This document shows, in pieces, positions 49,441 to 61,700 of a stretch of 64,000 nt of DNA. The translations under genes were made by a program, and so were the position numbers. The notes under the pieces were generated by a model. The model made no database searches, was not told the origin of the DNA, and saw only the letters and a program-made list of their open reading frames with translations. Location: contig CP136067.1 in assembly GCA_032622095.1 (NCBI GenBank), positions 54,101,899 through 54,165,898 on the forward strand, written 5' to 3'. This DNA is from Siphonodentalium dalli. Its lineage: Eukaryota; Mollusca; Scaphopoda; Gadilida; Siphonodentaliidae. The stretch's first letter is position 1, and every line of letters starts with the position of its first letter.

Positions 49441-51075
49441 TTGATTCTCTGTTTTTTTAATTGTTTCGTAATGGCGAGATATTTGCAAATCCAAATAAAA
49501 GAATGTTGACAGATAACAGAAGCCGAAAGGAGCACATACTTAGATATAAATTTTGTTGGCAGTTTTAATGTGTTTCTATTTGCAAACTCCATCGAAATAC
49601 TGAGATAAAAAAAGAGTTAATTAGATGACTTGCACTGAATAACTGTATATTTCAGGGCATATTTTGTCAATTGTGTTGACCGGACAGATCTATTGGAAAA
49701 TGTCAGTGATAAAGACTGAGTTCTGTGAAATACTGGTTAACGTTCTAATTGTTTAGTTAAAGCAGTATTTATTTTCTAAGTGTTTGATGAATGCCATAAA
49801 ACTGTAACGCTTCCAGTAACGAGCGAGGAGAGATGCGCTCCTAACTATTGCAGCATAAACAAACTTTTACTCGGAATGCAAGTAAAGGTACTGTATTATA
49901 TCATTCAAGAGGCAGGGTGGTTGAGGGTTAAATATGCCCACAACAACTTCATAAAAATCCCATGGAAATGCAGAGACCATTTGGGATCACACTTCAAGTT
50001 GATAGCTCGCCTGTGTCTACATATATGGCAAATGTTGGTACGCGGGGGAGGGGGGTCAGAATTTGTGTACCCGTGCATGCCTGCATGGTTGGTTATTTGA
50101 AGAAGCGAGGCAGCCAAGTGTACAGCGACGTCGGAGAATGTGGGCACTTGCCCCCCCCCCTTACCCTGACCCAGGGGAGTCCAGTGCCATGGGTACCCGA
50201 AAAGTGCCTTCCTGGATGGTTTGCCCCCTTGCCCTTTGATGCTTCCGGTGTCCCTGCCAGTGTATGCTATATGTACAATAACTAGGGATATCCGATATAG
50301 CATTATATTGAAATACAATGATAAGTTGATAACAGCCATAAAATGTCAGTGTTCTCGCATGCGTACTAAATCTTATATTGACATAATATAGTATTATGTG
50401 TGCTCAATTTCCTAGTAGCCTAATTGTTCCCGGAAGTTGGATCTATAGGGTGTTCAATATCTATTTCTCTCACATGAAATAATAAGAATTGTTGCTTGAA
50501 GAGGCCTAAAAAAACGGCCAACTCAATAGCTATACACAGCTGGGCTACATGCACCGGTATAATATAACCATGAGCTTGTGGTGCATATAGTGTTCTTTAG
50601 TCACTAAAATGGGCATATCTAACTCAGAAATGATGCAACAGATATAAGCATATATAGTACACAACTAATTCCTATATCTTAATGTTTTCTAATTAATCTT
50701 AGATAAATATGCTGATTGGGAAAAAATTACGTCACACCTTTTATCCGACATCGAAATACCCACCCACCCCTCCTTGTTTCCAGCTGTGTCTGGAATTATT
50801 CGGCAGACCCCCCCCCCCTCTTGTGCGCTGGTGTATGACCTCAATATATATATTTATACGGTGCAGAATGTAATGGTCTTCTTGAGCTCACTGACTGGCT
50901 GTTTTGTTATCGCATTCGTTAAAGTCAAATTGAAAATTGAAATATGTTAGGATATTACTAGTTCATTTTAAAAAGTACCCCTAATTTCGTAAAATGAAAG
51001 TATTGTCCTCAATAAGACAACTATATACATCCCTTCAATTTGATGTCACGTGAAACTCAACTAAATTTAATTTAA
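49441..51075. other. No gene recognised
   Basis: Contains C and G homopolymer runs (about 50044-50056, 50152-50160, 50811-50818) and open frames on both strands at about 49900-50340 with no domain or splice support. Confidence 0.45.
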
Positions 51076-51489
51076 AGATACATAATCCGAAATAACGCTC
51101 CCAAATTACTATTTCTTTGGCTTCGGATGGGGGGGGGGGGGGGGTAAAAAATATTTGATTCAGTGGAGGAAGCCACTCATCAAAGTTCAGAGTTGTGAGG
51201 TATCGATTTTTTAAATCTTATTTTTCACCGCCTGGAATATTTGGCGGCCTTTAGCAAATGTATATTTGATGAGTCGACCGACATATATACTCTCGACTCG
51301 ATACCAAATTGTGTTGAACAAAACGTTGACATATAACACGTTTTGGAATATTTTATACCATATAGTTGAAAGTGGTTAGCATTTTTTTGTTTGGCACTTA
51401 ATCGATTCTGATAATTAAAGCCTCTTTTGAAGAAATGTTATTGTTGGAATCTGATTTTGCGGGGATCATCGAATCCGATTGTGTACCTT
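51076..51489. mobile_element. TTAA-flanked MITE with internal poly(G)
   Basis: The ends AGATACATAATCCGA and, inverted, AGGTACACAATCGGA are flanked by TTAA (51072-51075 and 51490-51493). Inside, CAAATTACTATTTCTTTGG leads to a G run at about 51129-51144 and TAAAAAATATTTGATT. It is the same family as 56205-57472. Confidence 0.7.
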
Positions 51490-51493
51490 TAAC

Positions 51494-52590
51494 CGTGTAC
51501 ATTTACAACAACCTTAAGTTAACTAGGAAATATTCTACATGAATAGACTAAGAAATTCTACTGTACACGGACCTCCCTTTTTAGCAGATGCAATGCACGT
51601 GTAAGTAAGTATTACGTCATTAATCAACAATGAGGCTCAATAGGTATAGAGTGCTAATTGTCAATTTAGTTTTATATTAGCAGCGTCCAATGTACCATTA
51701 AGCTGCCATATGGACTGACATGTAAGCATTACATAACCGAGTGCTTTGTCCTCTTATCAAGTTTCTATAACACAAAAGAAAATGAATATAATACCACATA
51801 TGCCAGAGGCATCTGTGGGGAAATCCGGTTAATGTCAAATATAGATTAGTTTAATGTCATTGCAACTTTGATATCCATATACATGTATGCAATGATCGCG
51901 ATATATGTTCCAAATAAAATTTGACTTATTTTATACGAGTCAGAAATCTGGTGGGGGGGGGGATGAAATTGTCCACGATGTCGTTATTTGTATCAAATTT
52001 TGTCCCTGGGTATGACCGGATCCGAAAATTATAATTGGCAAAATTATCGGCATCTTTGAAAAGTCAACGTAAATTTGCTTTGCGTTCGGGGGGGGGGGGG
52101 AATTCAGGATACAAGGTTGAATTTTTTTGTTTTTTTATTTTTAATTTTTGGGACCCACCTGTCCCACCACCCGGGAACGCAAGATTTTTTTCTTTCCGAT
52201 CTTGGACTCGCACCACTCTTTTAAAATGTGTAGGTTACAATTCATTCTACATTTTTCTGATAAACTGAACTGTCCATATTCATTTGAACATTGTCTAGAG
52301 CTAGCCAGAATGAATTGTAACTGACAAATCACTTCAATAAAAAATGTTGGATTTAATTAAGAAAATACACATGTCGGCAGCGGTCAGACATAGCGTAGCG
52401 AGGGGAGTGAACTCTGTTTAGCAGCTCGATCCGTTGGTCCGTGAGGGCGGGTCAAGATATATGGACATTAATTAAGGGACGCAGCTAGGGTGGGTGCATA
52501 TCGAGACTCCGGGTTTGAAACATGCAGATATCGTTATGATGATGACAGACACTGAATATATACATGCTGCAGTTGAAACACTCGCGACGA
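51494..52590. other. No gene recognised
   Basis: Contains two G runs (about 51952-51962 and 52089-52100) and an inverted repeat GTTACAATTCATTCT (52232) against 52308-52322. 52335-52430 is a copy of the dispersed repeat at 47285. Confidence 0.45.
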
Positions 52591-52876
52591 TGATGGCGCG
52601 TAGGATGATGATGGTGGTAGTGGTGATGATGATGATGATGATGATGATGGCGACGACGTCGGCGACGACGATGATGATGATGATGGCAATGAGGACGATG
52701 ATTACGACGAAGGCGACGACGACAAAGATGATGATGATGATGGTGATGATGATGATGGTGATGATGATGATGATGACGATGATGACGAGACGATGATGAC
52801 GATGATGACGATGATGATGATGATGAGGATGTTGTTGATGAAGATGACGATGATGATGATGATGATGACGTAGAAC
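52586..52876. repeat. (GAT/GAC)n trinucleotide repeat
   Basis: About 290 bp of GATGATGAC-type triplets. It produces long Met, His, Ser and Ile-rich frames on both strands that are not genes. Confidence 0.95.
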
Positions 52877-53394
52877 ACGACGAATGACACTTACGGACCT
52901 CGAACGCCAAACGCAACGGCCATACTAACATTGTGTATACATAGCTCTGTATATACGTTTTTCACTCTGTATCTCATACAATTTATATGATTGAGTGAAA
53001 TAAAGCAATTCAATTCAATTAATCTATATGTCGACCGATCGCCACAGAAATATATTTATATAACTTTTAGTAATTTTTATTGGGATCAAAAACATAGATC
53101 AATACTTAATTGGAAGAAAGTCTTTAGAGTAAACATATTTTATTTCCAATCCTGACAGCGTATAAATGTCTAACGTTATTTAAAACAAAAGTAAATATAA
53201 CAGTCCATGTATTCATAAACGGAATGGTATGAAAGGGGATTAAACAACAAGCCCAGGAACCTTATATGTTTAGGTTTGTTCCCCTATTGTTGAGCGCCCC
53301 CTCGCCGTTAAGTGGGGGGTCGGACGGGATGGACTGGAAATAGGTAGACAGTCTGATACTTGTATTGATAGTATCGAGAGAGGAGGGAGTGCTA

Positions 53395-53665
53395 GTGTGA
53401 TAGAGGGAGAGAGAGAGAGAGAGGAGGGGAGAGAGAGAGCACGAGAGCGATATTAAGTGTAAGGAGAGAAGAGATCGAAGTTGGGAGAGGAACAGAGCTA
53501 TTGTAATATAATTCACCATGCCATTCATGCATGAACCAGAGGCGAAATATTATATTCGTCGTAATAATGCCGAGAGAGGCGGATGAATGATGAGGAAAGA
53601 GCATGCAAGGAAAAGAGAGAGAGAGAGAGAGAGAGGGGGGGAGAGAGAAAGAGAGAGAGAGAGTT
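53395..53665. repeat. (GA)n microsatellites
   Basis: GA-rich runs at about 53405-53440 and 53607-53662, separated by unique sequence. Leu/Ser-rich frames on the minus strand are artefacts. Confidence 0.9.
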
Positions 53666-54142
53666 GTGTACGTGTCTGAGAAGAGAGGGAAGCGACAGAA
53701 TTATGGGACGGCTTAGTATTTCCTGGAGCCATATATATATAATATAATTCATGGAGCCATATTTCAGTAATTCGAGGCTAAATTCGTGGGAGCCCCCCCC
53801 CCCCCCTCAAACCGACAGGCAACACTGAAATTCGTGTGAATAAAATATAATTCGTTGTTCAATTGTGTGGTATTTATCAGATAAGACGAGATATGTAAAT
53901 TTTACACTGTGAACCCGAGACAATTTGATTTTAGTGGAAATTCCCACCTCGCATATTCCATATATATTAAGAACACCTCACAGTTTTATAATTTCACTCA
54001 TTTCTGATTTCAACCCATATGATGGTGGACAAATAACACCACGTCCACAGTTGGGTGCTTTCTGGCCTTTTCACTTTTAAAGATACGGATGGCCTCAGTG
54101 ATGGATAGGCCATATTGCTGTTAAAATAGTCACATCCGCGCG
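53666..54142. other. No gene recognised
   Basis: AT-rich, with a run of about 14 C at 53793-53806. Confidence 0.45.
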
Positions 54143-54146
54143 TTAA

Positions 54147-54538
54147 CCCTTTACCCAACAGAAGGGCCCTGTGCCAATGCATTCTCTTATATATGCGAGT
54201 CGACCATAGGTCGCCTCGCATATATAAGAGAATGCATTGGCTTAACACATTAAAAATTATAAAATTGTTAAAGAATGTAAGAAAAAATGGTAAAAAGTGT
54301 TAAAAAAAGATTGTTTTTAGGCCAATGCATTCTCTTATATATGCGAGGCGACCTATGGTCGACTCGCATATATAAGAGAATGCATTGGCACAGGGTATAA
54401 CTGTAACTATCACAATGTGGTCAAGGAGCCGGTTCCAATGATATCCATATTTGTATGGTTTTATTGAGACAGACCCAAGATATTTTTGGCCGTTGAAGCT
54501 TTATTTGGCCGGTTTTGGCCGGTTTGTTGGGTAAAGGG
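54147..54538. mobile_element. piggyBac-like MITE carrying two mirror-image hairpins
   Basis: The inverted ends CCCTTTACCCAACA are flanked by TTAA at 54143-54146 and 54539-54542, as in piggyBac elements (TTAA target, CCC start). Inside are two 69 nt hairpins, 54173-54241 and 54321-54389, each almost perfectly self-complementary and each the reverse complement of the other. Confidence 0.85.
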
Positions 54539-54599
54539 TTAATTTAAAACCGCCATATATATACATATAGAATTATATTGTTATGTTAGTAAATATAAG

Positions 54600-54785
54600 G
54601 CCGTGGCTAAAGAACGGTATACCGCTCTTTAGTACCAAACGCTAACGAGCGGTACACCGCGCTTTAGCTATATATATATGGGCCTGATACGCTAATTAAC
54701 GGTATACCGCTCTTTAGCGTTTGGTTCTAAAGAACGGTATAGGCCTACTGCTCTTTAGTGACAAACGCTAAAGAGCGGTATCGAA
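54600..54785. repeat. Cluster of CTAAAGAGCGGTATACCG palindromes
   Basis: AAAGAACGGTATACCGCTCTTT-type units (full or half) recur at least five times in 185 bp, joined by CCAAACGCTAA. Larger inverted pairs can also form. Confidence 0.7.
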
Positions 54786-54789
54786 TTAA

Positions 54790-55620
54790 TATGGTGAAAC
54801 TTGAAAGACCATTGCTAATGTAGTTTGCTTTTGAATCCGCAAGATCCATTTAAAAAAGCATGATTCGGTCTCTGTACTAATCACCAACTATGGGACAGTA
54901 TGCAGGTAACCATATTTGATGCCAAGAACAATCATGTCTTGTGTATTCGTGCATGCACAGCAGCAGTCCGTATAAAGTGTGCTATGAAAACAACACCCGG
55001 TACGGGTCATTCAGGGAATTCACTTCTACAAACAAATATTCGGGAGTTATTAGTTTTAATTAAGACTGATTTCATCATGTGGGGGTTTAAATAATATTTT
55101 AAAAAAATGGCCGGATTCGGTCGAAACGGGTTTGAAATTGGCCTCCGGTGATGTACTGTCTGGTTGATAATTGAAAGTAAACACAGTATAGATGTTCTGA
55201 GATAAATCAGGAAGAATTGCTGAACAACTGAATTATCTTTACATTCATTTAACCTATATTAAAAAAATTCTTGAATTTAAATGAATATTTTGTTATAATG
55301 CATTATTATACCAAACATATGTTATGTACACCATGTACTCCTCCACCTTTTCGTCCCAACCACATACCAAATTTTTCAATCAATTTTAACGGCACTCACT
55401 AATCCCTGCTTGTTTGTTTATTAGTTTTTTTTTCTATCTCCAGGTCTACTCTGGTATCGGCGTGGTACCAATATTTTTGACAGTGTATTCACAATCGCAA
55501 CTTCTCGGATTATCGTTCTTGGGTACGGAAATCACCGAGGTTTGCCGATTGAGTGTATTCATTTCGTTACAGATCTCCCTTCGTGTACCCCAGTTAATGA
55601 TATTCTGGTCTTACAATTAG
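54790..55620. other. Upstream flank of gene 2, nothing recognised
   Basis: No repeat family or exon could be supported. It ends just before the promoter boxes. Confidence 0.45.
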
Positions 55621-55624
55621 CAGT

Positions 55625-55756
55625 GTTTTGATTGGACGAGCAGGTGCTTCCTAGCCGGCATCGACATCACGTGCGTCAAAACCGCGTGCTTATCTTTGAG
55701 CGTTCTCTTTTCCACGGATCATCCATTGCTTGACACACGCACAAAGACAAAACATC
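55625..55756 (+). promoter_or_regulatory. Gene 2 promoter and 5' UTR
   Basis: GATTGG (55630-55635), CACGTG (55668-55673) and CCGCGTG (55682-55688), then the 5' UTR to AACATCATGCC. GATTGG to CACGTG is 33 nt here and 36 nt in gene 1, and CACGTG to CCGCGTG is 8 against 7 nt. No TATA box is seen. Confidence 0.6.
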
Positions 55757-55765
55757 ATGCCTGAA
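55757..55765 (+). CDS. Gene 2 exon 1 (Met-Pro-Glu)
   Basis: ATG CCT GAA is followed by GTGAGT. It is preceded by AACATC, as in gene 1. The next in-frame exon with a fitting acceptor is 7.3 kb downstream. Confidence 0.83.
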
Positions 55766-58700
55766 GTGAGTATACAGTTAGTTTATGTGTTTTTATAAGG
55801 TTCCCGTTAGAATAGAATTTTCACATTAACCGTTACCATATTTGAGTCATTCATTATTTGTAATTTATGAAGGATTTCGCGTGGTTGAAATATCCGAATC
55901 TTGAGTTGATTAGTATTTACTATTTTGTGACTTGTAATTTAGTTATTCAAATTATTGCCAATCTCATTTAAATTAAGGCCGAAGCTATTTTAATTCTGCC
56001 TCTAGCTGCATAATAAGGTCCGAAATTTATTCTTCCGTAGCGGCAAAATAACATAATGGCACGATATGGTTATTATTCCGCTAGCATCACAATAAAGACT
56101 ATTAAAGTCAATAATTAGTAGGTGGACCCAACTAATCAAACAGCTAGACGCTATGATAATGCTCTGATAATAAAAGTCAGGTTTACGGACTACACAATAA
56201 TTAAAGGTACCGATCAGACGCCCCTAAATTACTATTCCTTTGGCTGCGGTGGGGGGGGGGGGGTAAAAATATTTGATTGAGTCGACCAGAAGCACCAACT
56301 GAAAAATAAAATGCTATTGAGTATTGGGCGCCAGACTTTCATAAACACAATTTTAGTAATGGTGTTCGTGGCGATCACAGACCTTGTGAAGTTGTGTACC
56401 CTTCAGCACATTATCAAACCCTGTGTACCCTTCAGCATTTTTTTTGGCGAGAGTGACCCCCTTCAGCAATATTATTATGCCCCCCCCCCGACTTGAAGTC
56501 GGCGGGTACATGTATATAGTCTTAAGTCTCTGTACGCCGTCCGTACAAACATTTTACATTATTGTTCAGCAACCGCTGGGCAGATTTAACTGATATTTGG
56601 TATGGTGATTAGAGCAGCATGGGGGAACAGCTACATGCATAGCGCGGGTTTCGTCCACCCATTTTCACCAGAGTTATGGCCCTTTTTTTACTTAGAAAAT
56701 TCAATTTTTCTCTTGTTTTTTTGGGTTTCCAGATGACAGCGTGAGCTTTGGTGGTACGATTGCAAATCATGTATTTTTGTGGATCAGTTATATGAAAATA
56801 CATGTCAAGTGCGAATTTGGGTATGATCCGATTATTTTTGCCAGAGTTATGGCCCTTTTTTCAACTTCGAAAATTAGAATTTTTCGCTTGTTTTTGACTT
56901 TCCGGATCGTTTTTGGGTTTCCGGAATTTCTAGAAGTGATGATTGTACGAACTTCTTTTGGAATGGTCATATAGACCTCCTCGGATATCCGCAGTTTCGT
57001 CCATGCTTAATCCGAATTGCTACGGTAGGGGGCAAATGCAATGCGACAGCGTACCTCTTGTTGCAATATATTGGGGTGCAGTGCATTAGTGCTGCATAAT
57101 TTATACATGAATAATAAATAAGTGCAAGTGCGAAATAATACCCTTTAAATTTAATACAGCAATAAAATAATAGGATATTATCAATAAGAAGTTCGGTTTC
57201 GAGTGACGGTCTTCAGTCGCATGGTCACCTTGTCAGTTTCCGGATTTCTTCGGGCATCCTCGGTGGCTTCCTGATTTTCCCGTAACTTCGCTTTAATAGG
57301 CTATTATAGCTATATTTTACTATGTTTTCGTCTCCGAGCGTTTCTGTCCTTGGTACAGGTTTTATTATACCATGCCTAACTAATGAAACCCATAAATACA
57401 ACACTAGGTCAAATGGATGAAGTGGTTATTATTAAATAGTAATTTAGGAGCGTCAAATTTGATAGATTACCTTTAATTGCCTTATTCTGCATCTAGAGCC
57501 TGTATGCTAATCTGTCGCAAGCGAAGATATGCATAATTTTAACACGGTTGTATCCTTCGTACATGGAAATACTAACTATTGAATACTTTTATTAATTTTA
57601 AACTGCAATACTAACACTTTTTTCGTCGGTTTGGACATGGTGCTTAAGATTATTGTTGCAGGTCATGTTTCCAATAGTTGGTATGCATTGCCAGTTCGTG
57701 TTTGGCAATGGCATAAAAACTGCATAGGAGAGTCGGAAGAAGAAAGCTGACATCGCACGTAGTGAAAGTACAATTTTTGCGGCAGAATAGCCTATCACAC
57801 TATTCTGCTGCAAGACCTCTTGGTCTGCCACCAGTGGCAAAAATAGCCTTTCCCTTATAATTATATTAAGGCCAAAAAAATATATACCTGTGTTTCTGGT
57901 GACATGCAAGAAAAAAATAGAGGGGGGCTTTTCATTTTATTTTCAACTTCGCTCGAAATAAATTTGAATGCCACCCCCAAGCAAACTTCTCCTTGTTTGT
58001 AATGGACTATAAAATAATAAAACTAAGTAGATTCTATTAGAATATAGTGTGATTTATTGTTTTATTGTAAAAGCAAGGAAACTTTATTTAAACAGTAAAA
58101 TAACTTCATGTGGTATTTGAATAATAATATTAATACAGTGAATTTAACATTAAAGAAACACAGAGCACAAAAACTAACATTTGCATCATTACAGTCTATG
58201 TATGCCTGCACTATTTCACGATTAATTTAATAGCATACATGTTATTAAACGATGTGTTTTGTACCGAACTAGATAAATATTGTCATCAGTTGGAAGTTTT
58301 CCAACCTAAATTGGGGTGTTCAGATTTAAAAAAAAAAACCATGGTTGGCCGGTGTCATTATTTCCCCCCCCCCCCCCCAGGGACTACAATGATTAAAACT
58401 ATATTTGCACACAATAAAATGGTGGTCACTGATAATTGTTTTGACGAATATATTCAGTAACATCGGTGAATTTAAAGAGAGTACAGAATTGTTTGAGCAG
58501 GCCTTTATATTGGTCTAATTTTGGGACATCGGACACAGCATGCCGACCATGGTTCGTCACGTCGTGAGAAAAAATATATATCTAAACCCGTGAAATGCAA
58601 TATCTTGGCTTCTAACAGGACATGTATCTCACAATAGAATGGATATATTTCCATCCTGTACTAGTTTAATTGAAGTTTTATTACATTTCTAAAAAAAATT

Positions 58701-61700
58701 CATAGATATGACATATGATATATATTCAATTTTAGAGTGTATATAATTTGTATTAAAAATCTGCCGTGGTCGAGCTAGACAAAGTCTTCTCAGTCCAAAA
58801 CAGCTTGGGATATCGGTTTGGTTGATGCTGTTTTGACTGGATGGACGAGTCTCATCCCGTTACTAGTACTCTTCTATACATCCATAATCATGGGCTGGAG
58901 TTATTTTTGTCCCCCGAAAAAAATAAATTCTGGGGGACTATTAAAATAGCTGGTGTGTGTCGAGCCGTCCGTGCGTCCGGGAAATGGTTTCCGGATGATA
59001 ACTTTAGTTTCGGTTATTAGATCAAAAGCAAATTTCATAGGTGAGTTTATCAGACCAAAATAAAGGTCAAGTTCGAATATGGGTTTGCTCCGCCCATTTT
59101 TGCGAGAGTTATGGCCCTTTTTTGACTTAGAAAACCCCTGAAAGTTGGTTTCCGGATGATAACTTTAGTAGAGTTAATCGGATTCAAACCAAATTTGGTA
59201 TATTACTTTCTCCCAGCAAAACACAGGTCAAGTTCGAACTTGGGTTCCGCCCGACCATTTTTGGCAGAGTTGTGCCCCTTTTTCGACATAGAAAATTCAG
59301 TTTTTCTTCTGTTTTTTGGTTTCCGGATGATAACTTGATTTTGGATTGTTTATATGCAAAACACATTTTTTTGTGGATTATTATATCAAAATACAGCTCA
59401 AGTTCGAATTTCGGATTAATCCGATAATTTTTGCGAGAGTTGTGGCCCTTTTTTGTCCGCCGACCCGACATATAAAACCCCAAAAGTTGGTGATAACTTT
59501 AGTAGAGTTAATCAGATTTAACTCTTTAACACTCAAATAGTTTTCTAGCGTAACCCTCAATGACGTGATTTGACGTGGCTACCTATTCCTCAATGACGTG
59601 ATTTGACGTGTTGGTTTGCATGGCAAGTTTTTCGTTTATATAAACGGTGTATATTCAGTTTTTTATACGCCCTTTTGAAAAAAAGGCCGTATTATAGTAT
59701 TGGTCTGTCCGTCCGGGCGTCCGTCCGTCCGTTAACCTGTTGTCCGGATGATAACTTTAGTTGGAGTGAACCAAATTTAATAAAATTTGGTATGTGGGTT
59801 TATTAGCCGAAAAGTAAGTTCAAGTTCGAATTTGGGTTCCGCCCGCCAATTTTCACCGGAGTTATGCCCCTTATTTGACGTTTTTTGACTTAGAAAATCC
59901 TTGAAATTTGTTGTCCGGATGATAACTTTAGTATAGTTTATTGGAATGAATCCAAATTTGGTATATTACTTTCTCCCACCAAAACACAGCTCAAGTTCGA
60001 ACTTGGGTTCTGTCCGACCATTTTTGGCAGAGTTGTGCCCCTTTTTCGACTCAGAAAATTCAGTTTTTCTTATGTTTTTTGGTTTCCTGATGATAACTCG
60101 ATTTTGGAATGTTTATACGCAAAACCCGTTTTTTTGTGGATTACATATATCGAAATACAGCTCAAGTCCGAATTTCGTTTTAATCCGATAATTTTTGCAA
60201 GAGTTACGGCCCCTTTTTTGACGAAATTTGACTTAGAAAATCCCTGAAATTTGTTGTCCGGATTATAACATTAGTTAGAGTGAACCGATTTCAATCAAAT
60301 TTGGTATGTGGGTTTATTAGGAGAAAAGACAGCTCAAGTTCGAATTTGGGTTCCGTCCGCCAATTTTCACCGGAGTTATGCCCCTTATTTGACGTAATTT
60401 GACTTGGAAAATCCCTGAAATTTGTTGTCCGGATGATAACTTTACTAGAGCTTATCGGATTCAATGATAATTTGGTATATTACTTTCTCCCACCAAACAC
60501 AGGTCAAGTTCAAATTTGAGTTCCGTCCGCCAATTTTTACCAGAGTTATGCCCCTTTTTACCAGTTTCCGCCGACCCAAGAGAGGGCGTATATTGCACGC
60601 CCAGCGTAGCTCTTGTTATGCTTTATTGTTATATGAATACTGTGACATAACTGTTCAGATCAACACCTTGTTGATTTATGGTCAAGTAGAGGGAAGTTTA
60701 TATCGCTAAGTGCAGTTTAATATGGAATAATCTTTCAATCCCGGCTGGGGGTGCAAATAATTATTCCATTTTCAATGACATACCGGTACCCAGGTATTAC
60801 AACATACTGGTATCAGTACTGAAATTGCCTTCTAATGTTTCCAAATCCGCCTGAACAAACCAAAGATCTATTTCTTGTTGCCATTTTCTGAATAATTATA
60901 TCGTTTGAACCAACTTTGCGATTCTTAATTCAACTTCGGTCGAGTAAAAACCACGTGTGTGTGTTGTGTTGCAAACCGGAAGAGTGGATCAATCGGGAGG
61001 TCATTGGAAGAGCCTGTATAATTGGTGGAAGAGTCGGACCAATCCAGTGACGGCAGAATCAAGCCTCGCCCAAATAAGGAAGTTGGATTTATTTTTATTT
61101 TTTTATTGATGTTGGGAATCGTAGGGATTATTCATATTTAAGAGACGAGTAATACCATCGCACCAGATAAATAAACGTGTTTTGCGAAAGCGACAAACGA
61201 CAAACTGAAAATGTTATGATTTACTCGATATTAAAGCTAGATTTTTCCAGTTTTCTCCGCAAAAGTTTAAATTATAATCGGAGATGGGATGTGGATTCCC
61301 TTCATCACAAGGATTTCCCCCTAAACGAACCGTCTGTTCAACTTTTTCTGGTGACTTTCTCAACTTTTCCCGAGGAAGTTTGGCATAAATAAAAATGAAA
61401 TTTTATCCATTCCTGCATGATTTAGACCGACCAGTTCCGTTGTATAGGCGTGATTCTCACAATTAAAATTTAGCTGGTAATAAGTTGTAGAATAACGGAT
61501 ACAATTTGCATTGAAATGTAACTTTCGGTGGTGTTCAAGAAATTCGCGGTAACAACATTCTAATAAAATTATCAATAAGCGAGCGCAATAAATTTGCTGC
61601 TAATTACGCCCTGTTGTCTCTCTTGACGTTACATTTGAGGGCTGTCCCAGGCAACGTCACAGGTACCCGTTAGACACATCAAATCACGTCATTGAGGGTT

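Noticed and set aside
49905-50339. 144-residue frame on the minus strand with an overlapping 107-residue plus frame
   Set aside because: Both cover homopolymer runs and no domain is recognisable on either strand.
52485-52931. His/Ser-rich 148-residue frame and Met-rich frames on the other strand
   Set aside because: Translation of a GAT/GAC trinucleotide repeat.
53262-53752. Leu/Ser-rich frames
   Set aside because: Translation of GA microsatellites.
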